A DNA stretch of 64,000 nt from Tipula vernalis (taxonomy: Eukaryota; Arthropoda; Insecta; Diptera; Tipulidae): contig OY282559.1 in assembly GCA_958295665.1 (NCBI GenBank), forward strand, positions 252,397,461 through 252,461,460, given 5' to 3'. Every line of letters starts with the position of its first letter. Position 1 is the first letter of the stretch. The notes beneath the pieces are model-generated. The model worked only from the letters and a program-made list of their open reading frames with translations, ran no database searches and had not been told where the DNA came from. Of this stretch, positions 11,485 to 21,414 are shown piece by piece. The translations under genes and the position numbers were made by a program.

Positions 11485-11604
11485 ACCTGGCCACCTTGAG
11501 GGACGGAGTTCCTCAAAATCCTGTACTGATGTTCTTCTGTCATACTATAGTTTCTTCTCCTTACGGCCGTAACAACCTGGCCACCTTGAGGGACGACGTT
11601 CCTC
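11471..11604 (-). repeat. Duplicated PPT/LTR junction in BEL
   Basis: A 44-bp block at 11471-11514 recurs at 11561-11604 with two mismatches (period 90). It covers the first 14 nt of the LTR (minus reading TGTTACGGCCGTAA) and the 30 nt before it, including CTCAAGGTGGCCAGGT, the likely polypurine tract. The element therefore has a second, upstream copy of the plus-strand priming region. Confidence 0.75.
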
Positions 11605-11760
11605 CAACCTCTTTATTGGTGTTCTCTACAACTTTGCTTTTCTTGTTTCCGCTTGGTTCGTTCTTAACATTCAGCATTCGCTCGAGGACACTGGGAAAAC
11701 CCCCAAAAAAAACCTTTCCGCAAAAAATGAGGAAAACCAGTGTCGAATGTTACGAACCCC

Positions 11761-13368
11761 TTAATCGACGGGCAGCAGACATAGTTGGGTGATGGGTCGC
11801 ACTAATTCACCCTTTTCCGTCTTCACCTTACACGTTCGTATCTTCCCATCCCGTCCCGGATAAACTTCAATTATCCTGGCCATCATCCATCTGCTTGGGG
11901 GTGTTATCTCGTTCTTTATGAATACTAGGTCTCCGATTTTCAACTCTCGCTCAACCTCCGCCCACTTGTTACGACGTTGCTGTTCCGATATATATTCTTG
12001 GGTCCAACGGTTCCAGAATTGCTGCTGTAGTTGCTGTATTTTTTGCCATGCCGACAACCTGTTCATGGGTACTTCCACCAACAACGTTTCGTACGGTGAT
12101 ATGATGGGCTGACCCGTCAGGAAATGCCCTGGTGATAGCACTGACAAATCAGTAGGGTCATCGCTTATTGGTGTCAATGGTCTGGAATTCAGGCAAGCTG
12201 CTATTTTCGCCAGTAGCGTGGCTAGCTCCTCATATGTGTACAACTGCGCTCCTCCAACTCGCTTGAGATGATGCTTCATTGATTTGACGGCGGCTTCCCA
12301 TAACCCGCCATGATGAGGGGCGTTGGGTGGGTTATAATGCCACTGAATGGAGTGGGATTGCAGGTGTTCTGCTACTGCTGAATTTTGCCATAATTCGAAT
12401 GCCTCTCGCAATATTCTGTTCGCCCCCACGAAATTGGTACCGTTGTCGCTATACATATGGTGGACTGCACCAGCCCGTAGGTTTATAAACCTGGTCAGGG
12501 AGGCGACGAATGAATGGGCATCCATTTTACTTACTAGCTCGAGGTGTACCGCTTTGTACACCATACATACGAATACTGCGATATAACCTTTGACTGTTAC
12601 ATTCCGACTTTGCTTTAATTGAACTGGTCCCGCATAATCGACGCCACAATGGTAGAACGCTGGCGTTGGTGATAACCTATATCCTGGTAGGTCGGCCATT
12701 AGCTGTTGAGCTGCCTGTTGCCGGTGTCGACAGCATGTCACACATTTATGTATCATTCCTCGTATCAATACACGACTTCGTAATATCCAATATTTCTTCC
12801 TTAAATATTGTGTACAAAGTTGCGCGCCCCCGTGGCATAGTTCCTTATGAGCCCTTTCGGCTATTCTCCTGCTTATTAAGGCCCCTGGATCCAATACTAT
12901 TGGTCTGCGCTGCTCTACTGACAACTGTGCATTCCCCAATCTTCCCGTTATTCTTACCAAACCTTTCTCGTCCATCCATGGCGTCAGCATCCATAGTCGG
13001 CTGGATCTCGATATAGCCTTCCCATTTTGTATTGCCTTGTATTCTTCCGGGAAAGATTGCTTCTGAGAGGCAATCAACCAGTAGTTCAAGCCATTGTCGA
13101 TTTCTTCAATGGTTAGCTTCTTCACTGGTATCTCCACTTCCTTTATTTTTATAATTATTTCGTTCCCGTTGCCTGGTAATTGCAACACCTCGGGTGTATT
13201 TAATAGTCCTCCTCTTGTATCTTTATCATTACCTCTCCGCTTATATATAGGTGCGAAACATTGCCTACAAAATCGAATCACATATGCGGTAATTCTGCAG
13301 ACAGATTCTATAGATGACACCTTTTCCAACAGACTCTTCGTTTCATCCTCCTCTAATCGGACGGTCAT
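11761..13368 (-). CDS. BEL integrase (535 aa)
   Basis: Catalyses insertion of the cDNA. The N-terminal quarter is the RNase H-integrase linker. The zinc domain has AHKELCHGG with CVTCCRHR. The core shows the three acidic residues in CGVDYAGPV, YSDNGTNFVGA and PHHGGLWEAAVKS, followed by the BEL block LNSRPLTPISDDP and LTPGHF-like LSPGHFLTG, then a C-terminal WxxxQxEYI domain (WNRWTQEYISEQQRRNKW). All key residues are present. The ATG overlaps the stop of the preceding pol frame as ATGA (13365-13368) and lies one base back in phase. In most BEL elements integrase is fused to RNase H, so either an indel or coupled translation/frameshifting is involved. Stop at 11761 is followed by the polypurine region and 3' LTR. 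Confidence 0.93.
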   Translation of the reverse strand: MTVRLEEDETKSLLEKVSSIESVCRITAYVIRFCRQCFAPIYKRRGNDKDTRGGLLNTPEVLQLPGNGNEIIIKIKEVEIPVKKLTIEEIDNGLNYWLIASQKQSFPEEYKAIQNGKAISRSSRLWMLTPWMDEKGLVRITGRLGNAQLSVEQRRPIVLDPGALISRRIAERAHKELCHGGAQLCTQYLRKKYWILRSRVLIRGMIHKCVTCCRHRQQAAQQLMADLPGYRLSPTPAFYHCGVDYAGPVQLKQSRNVTVKGYIAVFVCMVYKAVHLELVSKMDAHSFVASLTRFINLRAGAVHHMYSDNGTNFVGANRILREAFELWQNSAVAEHLQSHSIQWHYNPPNAPHHGGLWEAAVKSMKHHLKRVGGAQLYTYEELATLLAKIAACLNSRPLTPISDDPTDLSVLSPGHFLTGQPIISPYETLLVEVPMNRLSAWQKIQQLQQQFWNRWTQEYISEQQRRNKWAEVERELKIGDLVFIKNEITPPSRWMMARIIEVYPGRDGKIRTCKVKTEKGELVRPITQLCLLPVD

Positions 13369-15767
13369 GAAAACGTTACTAACTTCTGTCGATCGTTCTC
13401 TGCATCCGTTCGGACTTGGCTGTGGGTTTCCAAATCAATCCTTCTGGGGGTCCAGTCTGGCCATTCCTCTCTAGTACCTTCCAACATTGCTGGTCCTTGC
13501 CACCACAACTTGTTGTTTATCAAATTCTCCGCTTTTATTCCACGGGAGATTAAATCTGCTGGGTTATTTTCCGATTTAATATGCCGGAATTGCTCTACTA
13601 TCGTTCCCCTCAGGATTCGGCTCACCCGATTAGCCACGAATGTCCTTAGCTCGTTGACCGGTTTCCTCAACCAATATAGTACAATTTCCGAGTCCGTCCA
13701 TATATATATATTGGCTTCCTTGAACATGGGTGTTTCCATTAGCCTGGGAATTAGTTTAGTCCCCAGTTCAACTGCGCATAGCTCCAATCTCGGAATTGTG
13801 ACCAATTTGATAGGGGCTACTCTACTCCGGGAACATAACAACTTAGCTGACCATTGATCTCCGACACATACTCTGGCGTAGACCACCGCTCCATATGCCT
13901 TGGTCGAGGCGTCTGAAAATATGTGAATCTGCATCCTGCGGCTAGCAGATGTCTCCAGCCATCTGGGTATCCTTAATTCGTTGATAAACTTAAGTTCGTC
14001 ATAGAATATCTTCCACTCCTGCCTCAAGGATGTCGGCAAGGATTCGTCCCAACTGCTGCCCATACGCCACAGCTCTTGAATGAACAACTTTGCTTTCATT
14101 GTAACTGGCGTCACCCATCCCTGTGGATCAAACACCCTCGCTGCTTCGCTTGTTATGTAACGCTTTGTCATGAGATTCGGTTGATCCCGCTCTTGCACCT
14201 TAAATCGGAATTCATCTTCCACGAAATCCCAAATGACCCCTAGTACACTCGTGTTGTTTTGTAGTTCGACAACCTTTGCTTCCATCTCCTCCTCCATTAC
14301 CTTCAAGCAATTGGAACGCCATTTTGTTAATTCGAATCCACCTCCTCGAAGTATTTTTGTTACATCCTTCTTTAACTCCATCGCCTCACCTTCCGATTCC
14401 ACTGATGCTAACATGTCATCCATGTAGAAATCCTCGTTCACCACCTGAGCTGCCTTCGGCTTCTTCTTAACTGCTTCAACGGCACATTGATTTAAGGCCT
14501 TGACTGCCAAATATGGTGATGAGGCTAGCCCATATGTCACTACTGTTAGCCAATAATCTCGGAGTGGCTCGTTAGGGTCCGCTCGCCACACAATTCGCTG
14601 TAGATTCCAATGAATAGGTTGAATTCGTACTTGTCGGAACATTTTACAAATATCGGCCGATATTGCTATTCTCCCAGTGCGGAATTTGATTATTATGTCG
14701 AGCAGGTCCTTTTGAAGTCGTGGTCCTATGTATTGAATGTCGTTCAATGAATTCCCGTTGCTGGTCTTGGCTGATCCGTCGAACACTACCCTAAACTTGC
14801 GGTCCACCGCAACCGCGTGATGTGGGATGTAATTATGCAGTTCTCCCTGTACTACTGGTGTAGCCTGCATCATATGCCCCATCTTCTCATATTCTTCCAT
14901 GAACTCGACGTATTTTTGTCTATATTCTGGGTCTCGTTTAAACTTACTCTCCTGACTGAAAAACCGCCTTACCGCCATAGCCTTTGACTCACCCAATTCT
15001 GCCTCTGGGCGTAATGGAATAGTAACGCTGTATCTGTTGTTTTCTTTTATAACTGTCTCCCTAAAGTTGTCCTCACAGTATTGATCTTCCATAGATATTG
15101 GCCTCTCCTCCATTTCCTCGACTTCCCATAATCTTTGGATCAAACTCCTTATCTCTTCCTTGACTACCACTCCTATAGTCCTTGGTTCTTCTTCTGGACT
15201 CGCGAACCCTCCTTCACCTGAAATGATCCATCCCAATGAAGTGCTCTGTGCAAGCAATCCTGTTGAACTTCGTTCCATGCCTGGCTTAATGTGTGCTGCG
15301 ACTATCTCTGTTCCAATTACCCCCTCTATACTACCTTGCTCGAAATACCGCGGATCGGCTAAATCCTGTTTCACCGTATCGCTAAATTCCCCCGGTTGGA
15401 ATGATCTCTGCGGGTGATCTGGTATCAAATTCATTATGATCACAAACCTTTTTGTAGTAATTGTCTGCCCCAACTGGCCATGCCACAACTCCAACTGCAC
15501 TTCTCCTTTCGTCCTAGCAGCTTTGCCATCGATACCCTTTATTCCTACCTTTGCCGCTGATCGAACTAGTTTTAGTTCTTTTACTACGCTATTCGTTATT
15601 ATATTAACCTGGGCTCCTGTGTCCCAGATCATCCTGATTGGCCGGGAGAAGGTTTGTCCAAATCTTAATCTTACCCACACCGTGGCTAACACAACCTGCG
15701 GTACTTTACTCACCACCTGGCATACCGACTGAATCTTGTGTTCCGAGGCCTTCAGTGGGTTTAATTG
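13365..15767 (-). CDS. BEL pol: protease, reverse transcriptase, RNase H
   Basis: The frame is open from the gag stop; codons 15767 downward follow the TAG, the first Met being at 15716. Protease: MIWDTGAQVNIIT with the catalytic Asp at about residue 32 after that Met. Reverse transcriptase: RVVFDGSAKTSNGNSLND, ISADICKMFRQVRI and the active site FYMDDMLAS. RNase H: HIFSDASTKAYGAVVY, IPRLELCAVELG, WTDSEIVLYWLRKP and NPADLISRG, giving all four acidic residues. It would be made as a Gag-Pol readthrough product because the same phase continues from gag across one stop codon. The frame ends at 13365 with TGA overlapping the integrase ATG. No internal stop in 801 codons. Confidence 0.94.
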   Translation of the reverse strand, partial: QLNPLKASEHKIQSVCQVVSKVPQVVLATVWVRLRFGQTFSRPIRMIWDTGAQVNIITNSVVKELKLVRSAAKVGIKGIDGKAARTKGEVQLELWHGQLGQTITTKRFVIIMNLIPDHPQRSFQPGEFSDTVKQDLADPRYFEQGSIEGVIGTEIVAAHIKPGMERSSTGLLAQSTSLGWIISGEGGFASPEEEPRTIGVVVKEEIRSLIQRLWEVEEMEERPISMEDQYCEDNFRETVIKENNRYSVTIPLRPEAELGESKAMAVRRFFSQESKFKRDPEYRQKYVEFMEEYEKMGHMMQATPVVQGELHNYIPHHAVAVDRKFRVVFDGSAKTSNGNSLNDIQYIGPRLQKDLLDIIIKFRTGRIAISADICKMFRQVRIQPIHWNLQRIVWRADPNEPLRDYWLTVVTYGLASSPYLAVKALNQCAVEAVKKKPKAAQVVNEDFYMDDMLASVESEGEAMELKKDVTKILRGGGFELTKWRSNCLKVMEEEMEAKVVELQNNTSVLGVIWDFVEDEFRFKVQERDQPNLMTKRYITSEAARVFDPQGWVTPVTMKAKLFIQELWRMGSSWDESLPTSLRQEWKIFYDELKFINELRIPRWLETSASRRMQIHIFSDASTKAYGAVVYARVCVGDQWSAKLLCSRSRVAPIKLVTIPRLELCAVELGTKLIPRLMETPMFKEANIYIWTDSEIVLYWLRKPVNELRTFVANRVSRILRGTIVEQFRHIKSENNPADLISRGIKAENLINNKLWWQGPAMLEGTREEWPDWTPRRIDLETHSQVRTDAENDRQKLVTFS

Positions 15768-15773
15768 CTATTG
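15762..15773 (-). promoter_or_regulatory. Leaky stop codon between BEL gag and pol
   Basis: On the minus strand the gag frame ends CAA TAG CAA TTA (TAG at 15770-15768) and pol continues in the same phase with no other stop. UAG-CAA-UUA is exactly the type-I readthrough context (UAG-CARYYA) known from tobacco mosaic virus, with the preceding CAA also matching. The match is seen in the sequence; use as readthrough is inferred. Confidence 0.75.
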
Positions 15774-17213
15774 ATTGTTTCCTCTGCCTGAATTGTAGGC
15801 GTTAGATTGTGGCTGTTGATTGTGCCTCGCTTTATTGCACAACATGAAATGATGGGTTGCTCTTCCCTTTGGACAACCAGTGCAGCCTTCCTGGCTGCAT
15901 TCTGCGGCTCTATGGCCTGGATTTAGACAACAGCGGCATACCCTGCTCCTGTGGACTGCGGTCCATCGCTCTGGTAAGCTTATTCTCTTAAACATGAGAC
16001 ATTCCTCTAGTTTGTGATTGTTCATACAACCTTGCATAACACAGCTTCGCTGTCGAAATTCGGGCCTTGCGATCCCGAGTGGGAAGCTTTCATTGGGTCT
16101 ATTCGGTGTTGCCTGGTTATATCGCGGGATCTGCTGATCTTTACTCGTTGTACTATATGGCTGGAATCGCCGACTCTGGAATCGTTCGGTACGTCTTCCA
16201 TGTTGTTCCTTCATACGTGATGATTCCTGGTCACCTTGGGTACTTCCCCCTACTACTTCGCTCTCTACTTCCCTTCGACCCTTTGCTCTGGTTTCCAGGA
16301 AATTCTTAAAGGTGTCAAGTGTTGGTAGTAGGGTTGCACTTAGATTATTCCGGTGTTGTTCCCATGCATCCAAGGTATCTCTAGGGAGACGCTGTTTGGC
16401 GTGATGGATCCAGAATTGATCCCATATATGAGACTGAGGAGCGATTGTTTCCAATTGGCGCGTGCCGCTGGTTACCGAGTCTAATACGAGTCGTAGGGAA
16501 TCGTATGTCTCTCTTTCTTGTTTCTTCACGGCCTGCATCCTTCCCAATATACTGTGAATGACATGGTAATCATCGTTGTATGTTTTCATTAATGTTTCCC
16601 ATGCCGCCGTATAGTTATCGCTCGTCAGTTGCCACGGACCCAATGTTACCGCCGCCTTGCCTATGCAAGCTTGTTGCAAGTACAGTAGCTTATTGATCGG
16701 GTCGTAGCCTTTGTGGTGGACTTCCGCTAAGAATAAATCGCGAAAGGCCGGCCAGTCAGCCGGGTTACCGTTGAACTTATCCAATCGTGGCGGCTGGACC
16801 GATTCCACCTTTATTATCGTCGAAGGCTGGCTAAATGGTTCAATTATGCTCTGATCTTCACTAATTTGCCGAGTACTTCCTTCTTTATCCAGTCTATCCT
16901 GGACTCGCACCATTGCCTTGATGAATAGATCCTCGATCTCATGGTACAGTTCCCCTGTGACTAAGAGATTCCCCTCTGTATACAACCGGTCAGTCTCCTC
17001 GAACGACGTGAAATGCTGCCGCAATCTTTCCTGGCGCATTCTCAATTCTGAGGTGGACATCGCTCCACTCTCCTCTTCATCCATTATCTGGCTCGATAAT
17101 CGTTTCAACGATTCGATGTCTTGTTCCCTTCGGGCGTATAACCTGTCTTGTTTCTCCGCCCTTCCCTCTTTTGCATCTCTCAACTGGGGTGGTCTCCCGA
17201 CCTTCCTTTCCAT
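15768..17213 (-). CDS. BEL gag (481 aa)
   Basis: Structural protein of the particle. The N-terminal 150 residues are charged and helical. The middle has the BEL/Pao gag core (DUF1759-like): PPRLDKFNGNPADWPAFRD, then KLLYLQQACIGKAA and an AWETLMKTYND block. A basic Gln/Arg-rich linker leads to the nucleocapsid with CVMQGCMNNHKLEEC, CRCCLNPGHRAAEC (CX2CX4HX4C) and a final Cys/His cluster. The start MERKVGRPP has context AATCATGG. It ends at a TAG in readthrough context, so Gag alone would be the main product and Gag-Pol the minor one. It lies 409 nt downstream of the extra ORF. Confidence 0.92.
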   Translation of the reverse strand: MERKVGRPPQLRDAKEGRAEKQDRLYARREQDIESLKRLSSQIMDEEESGAMSTSELRMRQERLRQHFTSFEETDRLYTEGNLLVTGELYHEIEDLFIKAMVRVQDRLDKEGSTRQISEDQSIIEPFSQPSTIIKVESVQPPRLDKFNGNPADWPAFRDLFLAEVHHKGYDPINKLLYLQQACIGKAAVTLGPWQLTSDNYTAAWETLMKTYNDDYHVIHSILGRMQAVKKQERETYDSLRLVLDSVTSGTRQLETIAPQSHIWDQFWIHHAKQRLPRDTLDAWEQHRNNLSATLLPTLDTFKNFLETRAKGRREVESEVVGGSTQGDQESSRMKEQHGRRTERFQSRRFQPYSTTSKDQQIPRYNQATPNRPNESFPLGIARPEFRQRSCVMQGCMNNHKLEECLMFKRISLPERWTAVHRSRVCRCCLNPGHRAAECSQEGCTGCPKGRATHHFMLCNKARHNQQPQSNAYNSGRGNNQ

Positions 17214-17622
17214 GATTCCCTGTAACTATAATCTTAAATATTCCATTACGATGCTCCCTTTCCGTATCACCATTCTCCTGGTGAGTTGGTTCCCCTATTT
17301 TTTCCTTTTCTCAACCTTTCCTTTTCTCAATTTTACAGCTTCCTCGCATTGAGGACGTGATTACCCTACCTTCCTTATTTTTACCCTTCCTGACCAAACC
17401 TTTACTAATTGCTCTTTTCTTTTTAACAAAATTACTCTATTAAACAATATAATCCATTTCTTTTTATTTATAAAACATCAAAATACAACTATTCTTAGTG
17501 GATATCACCAATTCTTCTCCTAACTTCGCCTCCCCCGATACAACCCTGCTTCTTGCGGTACAACTTAGCTTCTTCTGATACAACCTTGCTTCTTCTGGTA
17601 CCACTTTGCTTACCTTCGGGCA
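17214..17622 (-). other. Inter-ORF spacer with short imperfect repeats
   Basis: 409 nt between the extra ORF and gag. At about 17540-17610 three ~21-bp imperfect repeats of the type GCTTCTTCTGGTACCACTTT occur (plus strand). No splice site or IRES can be asserted from the sequence. Confidence 0.5.
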
Positions 17623-18540
17623 CTAACCCCGATTCCCCGGGTTCTTTGGGCACAGCACACTGTTGTGCCGAGTACCGCATCTTTTACATGCGCCTGGCTC
17701 ACTACATGTAAACGAGGAGTGCCTTGGATACAAGCAATGTAAGCAAACTCCTTTACTCAATGCCAGCCTCCATCTTTCACCCAACCCAAGCTCCATCATC
17801 CTCTGACACCGATACATTTTATGGGACCCTTCGCATAATACGCATCGGCCGTGATCTCCTTTCGTGCTCGTGAATATCTCGGAATATCCTATCACTCTGC
17901 TGTTGTCACGTGGCAGTGGGTAAGGTAGCGCATAAGCCATTGGCGGATAGGCTACTCCTTTCTGTGGGCCCGTTGCTCTTGTTTGGGGTGCCGATAAATA
18001 TTGTGCGGGCACAGCTCCTTTGTTTCTACCTGGGCTTCTCCGATCGGACTTTCTTCCCATCGGTACAAAATTGTTGCTCCGGATCACCGCAGAGGGTAAT
18101 CGCCCCATCGCTACCGGTGTCCTAGTCGCCACTTGGATCTCCTTGACGGAAGTTGTCGACCCGCCCAATGCCGATGCCTCTTCTGGTTTTCCCTTTTCCT
18201 TTGGAAAGGTGTCCCAATCTACCGCTGACCATCGTTTTGGTGAGATGGATCTCAGTACTACCGCCAGCCTTTCGTTCCTCTCTTTGTCCTTATACCGCGC
18301 TTTGCTGATCTCTATCGAGAGTTTCCTGTATTCCACTAACAACCGGTCTATATTGGAGGTCCTTGTCATTTCCACTTGTCTGGCAACACTTCGTCGGATG
18401 CCATTCACTTCCTCGCCTATTTCCCCCAGCTCCCTCTTGCTATACAGCCTGCCCACTACCTTGCTCCGTATTTCTTCCAGTTGATCCATCTTGGCCCTGA
18501 TGTACCCTTCCACAAACTGCTCTGAGTTTCCGCTGGCCAT
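17623..18540 (-). CDS. Extra BEL ORF: coiled-coil/zinc-knuckle protein (305 aa)
   Basis: An open frame upstream of gag in another phase. Residues 1-110 are charged and probably coiled coil (KMDQLEEIRSKVVGRLYSK, RKLSIEISKARYKDKE). The middle is Pro/Arg-rich. The C-terminus has three cysteine/histidine clusters: CVLCEGSHKMYRC, CLHCLYPRHSSFTC (CX2CX4HX4C) and CKRCGTRHNSVLC. These match the triple knuckle layout of BEL nucleocapsids, yet the capsid core found in the downstream gag is absent. It may be a partial gag duplication turned into a separate nucleic-acid-binding protein. The 5'-most position in the genomic RNA would favour its translation. Not part of the usual BEL gene set as far as I know. 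Confidence 0.8.
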   Translation of the reverse strand: MASGNSEQFVEGYIRAKMDQLEEIRSKVVGRLYSKRELGEIGEEVNGIRRSVARQVEMTRTSNIDRLLVEYRKLSIEISKARYKDKERNERLAVVLRSISPKRWSAVDWDTFPKEKGKPEEASALGGSTTSVKEIQVATRTPVAMGRLPSAVIRSNNFVPMGRKSDRRSPGRNKGAVPAQYLSAPQTRATGPQKGVAYPPMAYALPYPLPRDNSRVIGYSEIFTSTKGDHGRCVLCEGSHKMYRCQRMMELGLGERWRLALSKGVCLHCLYPRHSSFTCSEPGACKRCGTRHNSVLCPKNPGNRG

Positions 18541-19769
18541 TTTTCTAAAAAACTCCTTGCTTTACAACATTGCTTATACTGAGTTTCACCATTCTTCCTG
18601 ATCACACATTAATATCATTCAACCTTCGACCCTCTCTTTCCTCATTAAATTCATGACCTTGCTTCCTCCGTTCTATCTATTTAGTTCCTTGTTACAACTA
18701 TTCTCCCTTTCTTTCACTAGCATTATTACCCTATTATGAACCTATATCCACTTTTATCACATGAGTCGGAGCCAATCCGGAAGAGCGGTAACACGTATGG
18801 CCATACTATCATAATTAATTTTACTCGACAACAAAAAAAATGCAATATAAAATAAACACGCTCAACCTTCATAACTTCCTTCTCAGCAATGATACCCTAA
18901 ACTAAATAGTTCTTTCACTGAATCTACTATGCTATTCTTAATATCTTATTATCTTCCATGCTGCCTATGTTTACTTATCAACTCCCTTACTACCTCTCTT
19001 CAATTTATCGTATCCTTTACCACTTACGATCCTGGTATTCGCCTGTATATCCCTTCACATTCCTTCTGCATTCCTAATCCAATGGTCTGCATTTCCTCAT
19101 GTTTCTTCTAAACTCCTCACTACTTCGCACACTCTCTCTTACGACCTTTCTTTTCTTCCTTTACTTTCAGCTCAACCTTTCCTCCAATATTTCCCACTTT
19201 CATACTACTTTTCCCTGATTCGATTCCTTCTAACTATTATGCTCTTGAGTTTAACCATCGCAACCAACATGCGGACTCAACTCTTTCTACCTCTGGTACG
19301 GTTGAGTTTACTCATCGCATCTAATATGCGGCCTCAGCCCCATTCTCCCTATCGTTTGCATTAGCCCTCATTAATGAGCACGTTTTCCTGGATACCGGTA
19401 CTTTCGGCTATAACTATTATTTGCCTTGACCTATCCATCGAGCCCATTTTCCAACATAACCACCTCGCTTCATAACCGTCATTCGAGCACATTTCCAAAA
19501 TAATGACTTTCCTAAATTAACGGTACTCTCGATTTACCATTCGAGCATATTTCAAAACTTAACAATACTCTCGCTTTATTAGCCGAGCACATTTTATAAC
19601 ATAACAATACATACTCTCGCTTTATCAGTCGAGCACATTTTTTAGCATAACGCTACTCTCGCTTTATTAGTCGAGCCTATTTTCCAAAATAACCATACTC
19701 TCGCTTTATCAGTCGAGCACATTTTTTAGCATAACGCTACTCTCGCTTTATTAGTCGAGCCTATTTTTT

Positions 19770-21016
19770 AGCATAACGCTACTCTCGATTTACTATTCGA
19801 GCACATTCTCTATAATATCGGTACCTACTCTCGATTTCCCAATCGAGCACATTTTCAAAATAACGACCTTTCTAAATCAACGGTACTCTCGATTTACTAT
19901 TCGAGCACATTCTCTATAATATCGGTACCTACTCTCGATTTCCCAATCGAGCACATTTTCAAAATAACGACCTTTCTAAATCAACGGTACTCTCGATTTA
20001 CTATTCGAGCACATTCTCTATAATATCGGTACCTACTCTCGATTTCCCAATCGAGCACATTTTCAAAATAACGACCTTTCTAAATCAACGGTACTCTCGA
20101 TTTACTATTCGAGCACATTCTCTATAATATCGGTACCTACTCTCGATTTCCCAATCGAGCACATTTTCAAAATAACGACCTTTCTAAATCAACGGTACTC
20201 TCGATTTACTATTCGAGCACATTCTCTATAATATCGGTACCTACTCTCGATTTCCCAATCGAGCACATTTTCAAAATAACGACCTTTCTAAATCAACGGT
20301 ACTCTCGATTTACTATTCGAGCACATTCTCTATAATATCGGTACCTACTCTCGATTTCCCAATCGAGCACATTTTCAAAATAACGACCTTTCTAAATCAA
20401 CGGTACTCTCGATTTACTATTCGAGCACATTCTCTATAATATCGGTACCTACTCTCGATTTCCCAATCGAGCACATTTTCAAAATAACGACCTTTCTAAA
20501 TCAACGGTACTCTCGATTTACTATTCGAGCACATTCTCTATAATATCGGTACCTACTCTCGATTTCCCAATCGAGCACATTTTCAAAATAACGACCTTTC
20601 TAAATCAACGGTACCCTCGATTTACTATTCGAGCACATTTTCTATAATATCGGTACCTACTCTCGATTTCCCAATCGAGCACATTTTCAAAATAACGACC
20701 TTTCTAAATCAACGGTACTCTCGATTTACTATTCGAGCACATTCTCTATAATATCGGTACCTACTCTCGATTTCCCAATCGAGCACATTTTCAAAATAAC
20801 GACCTTTCTAAATCAACGGTACTCTCGATTTACTATTCGAGCACATTCTCTATAATATCGGTACCTACTCTCGATTTCCCAATCGAGCACATTTTCAAAA
20901 TAACGACCTTTCTAAATCAACGGTACTCTCGATTTACTATTCGAGCACATTTTCTATAATATCGGTACCTACTCTCGATTTCCCAATCGAGCACATTTTC
21001 AAAATAACGACCTTTC
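19770..21016. repeat. 12 x 104-bp tandem array in BEL leader
   Basis: The landmark ATCGGTACC occurs at 19817 and then every 104 bp up to 20961, twelve times without a gap. Copies are almost identical; I saw only scattered single-base variants (for example near 20610, 20639 and 20950). Each unit has two palindromes, CTCGATTTCCCAATCGAG (7-bp stem, 4-nt loop) and CTCGATTTACTATTCGAG (5-bp stem), each followed by CACATT. Upstream units are shorter and diverged, so the array grew from an older ~60-bp repeat. Confidence 0.95.
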
Positions 21017-21020
21017 TTCA

Positions 21021-21097
21021 TAACCGTCTAACGGTATTTTATTGCTAACCGTCTAACGGTATTTCATTCCTAACCGTCTAACGGTATTTCCTTCCTA
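21021..21097. repeat. 3 x 25-bp repeat with CCGT/ACGG hairpin
   Basis: TAACCGTCTAACGGTATTT starts at 21021, 21046 and 21071, followed by a truncated TAACC. Each unit contains the palindrome CCGTCTAACGG. Confidence 0.85.
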
Positions 21098-21414
21098 ACC
21101 ACTCTTCACTATCATTCACGTTTTCCCACTGTACTTATTTTCCACGTGGATATCATTTTCCGCATCTAAGATGCGTACTCCTGATCTCCACGGTACCGAT
21201 TTTCCGCGCGGTTTCACGTTTGCCTATCTCTCTCTCACCCTTTTAACTATACTTTTCCTATCCAACACGCTTATATTAACCAATTTGCACATCACTTTTA
21301 CTTATTTCACTATTAATTACTATTACTTTCCGCTTACCACTTTCCTTCCTCGCGACGACACACAACTTTGCACTTGCTTACTGTTATTTGATTATTAGAC
21401 TGAATTTCTGGTCC

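Noticed and set aside
11918..18484. Many plus-strand open frames over the BEL genes
   Set aside because: Antisense shadows of intact minus-strand gag, pol and integrase frames.
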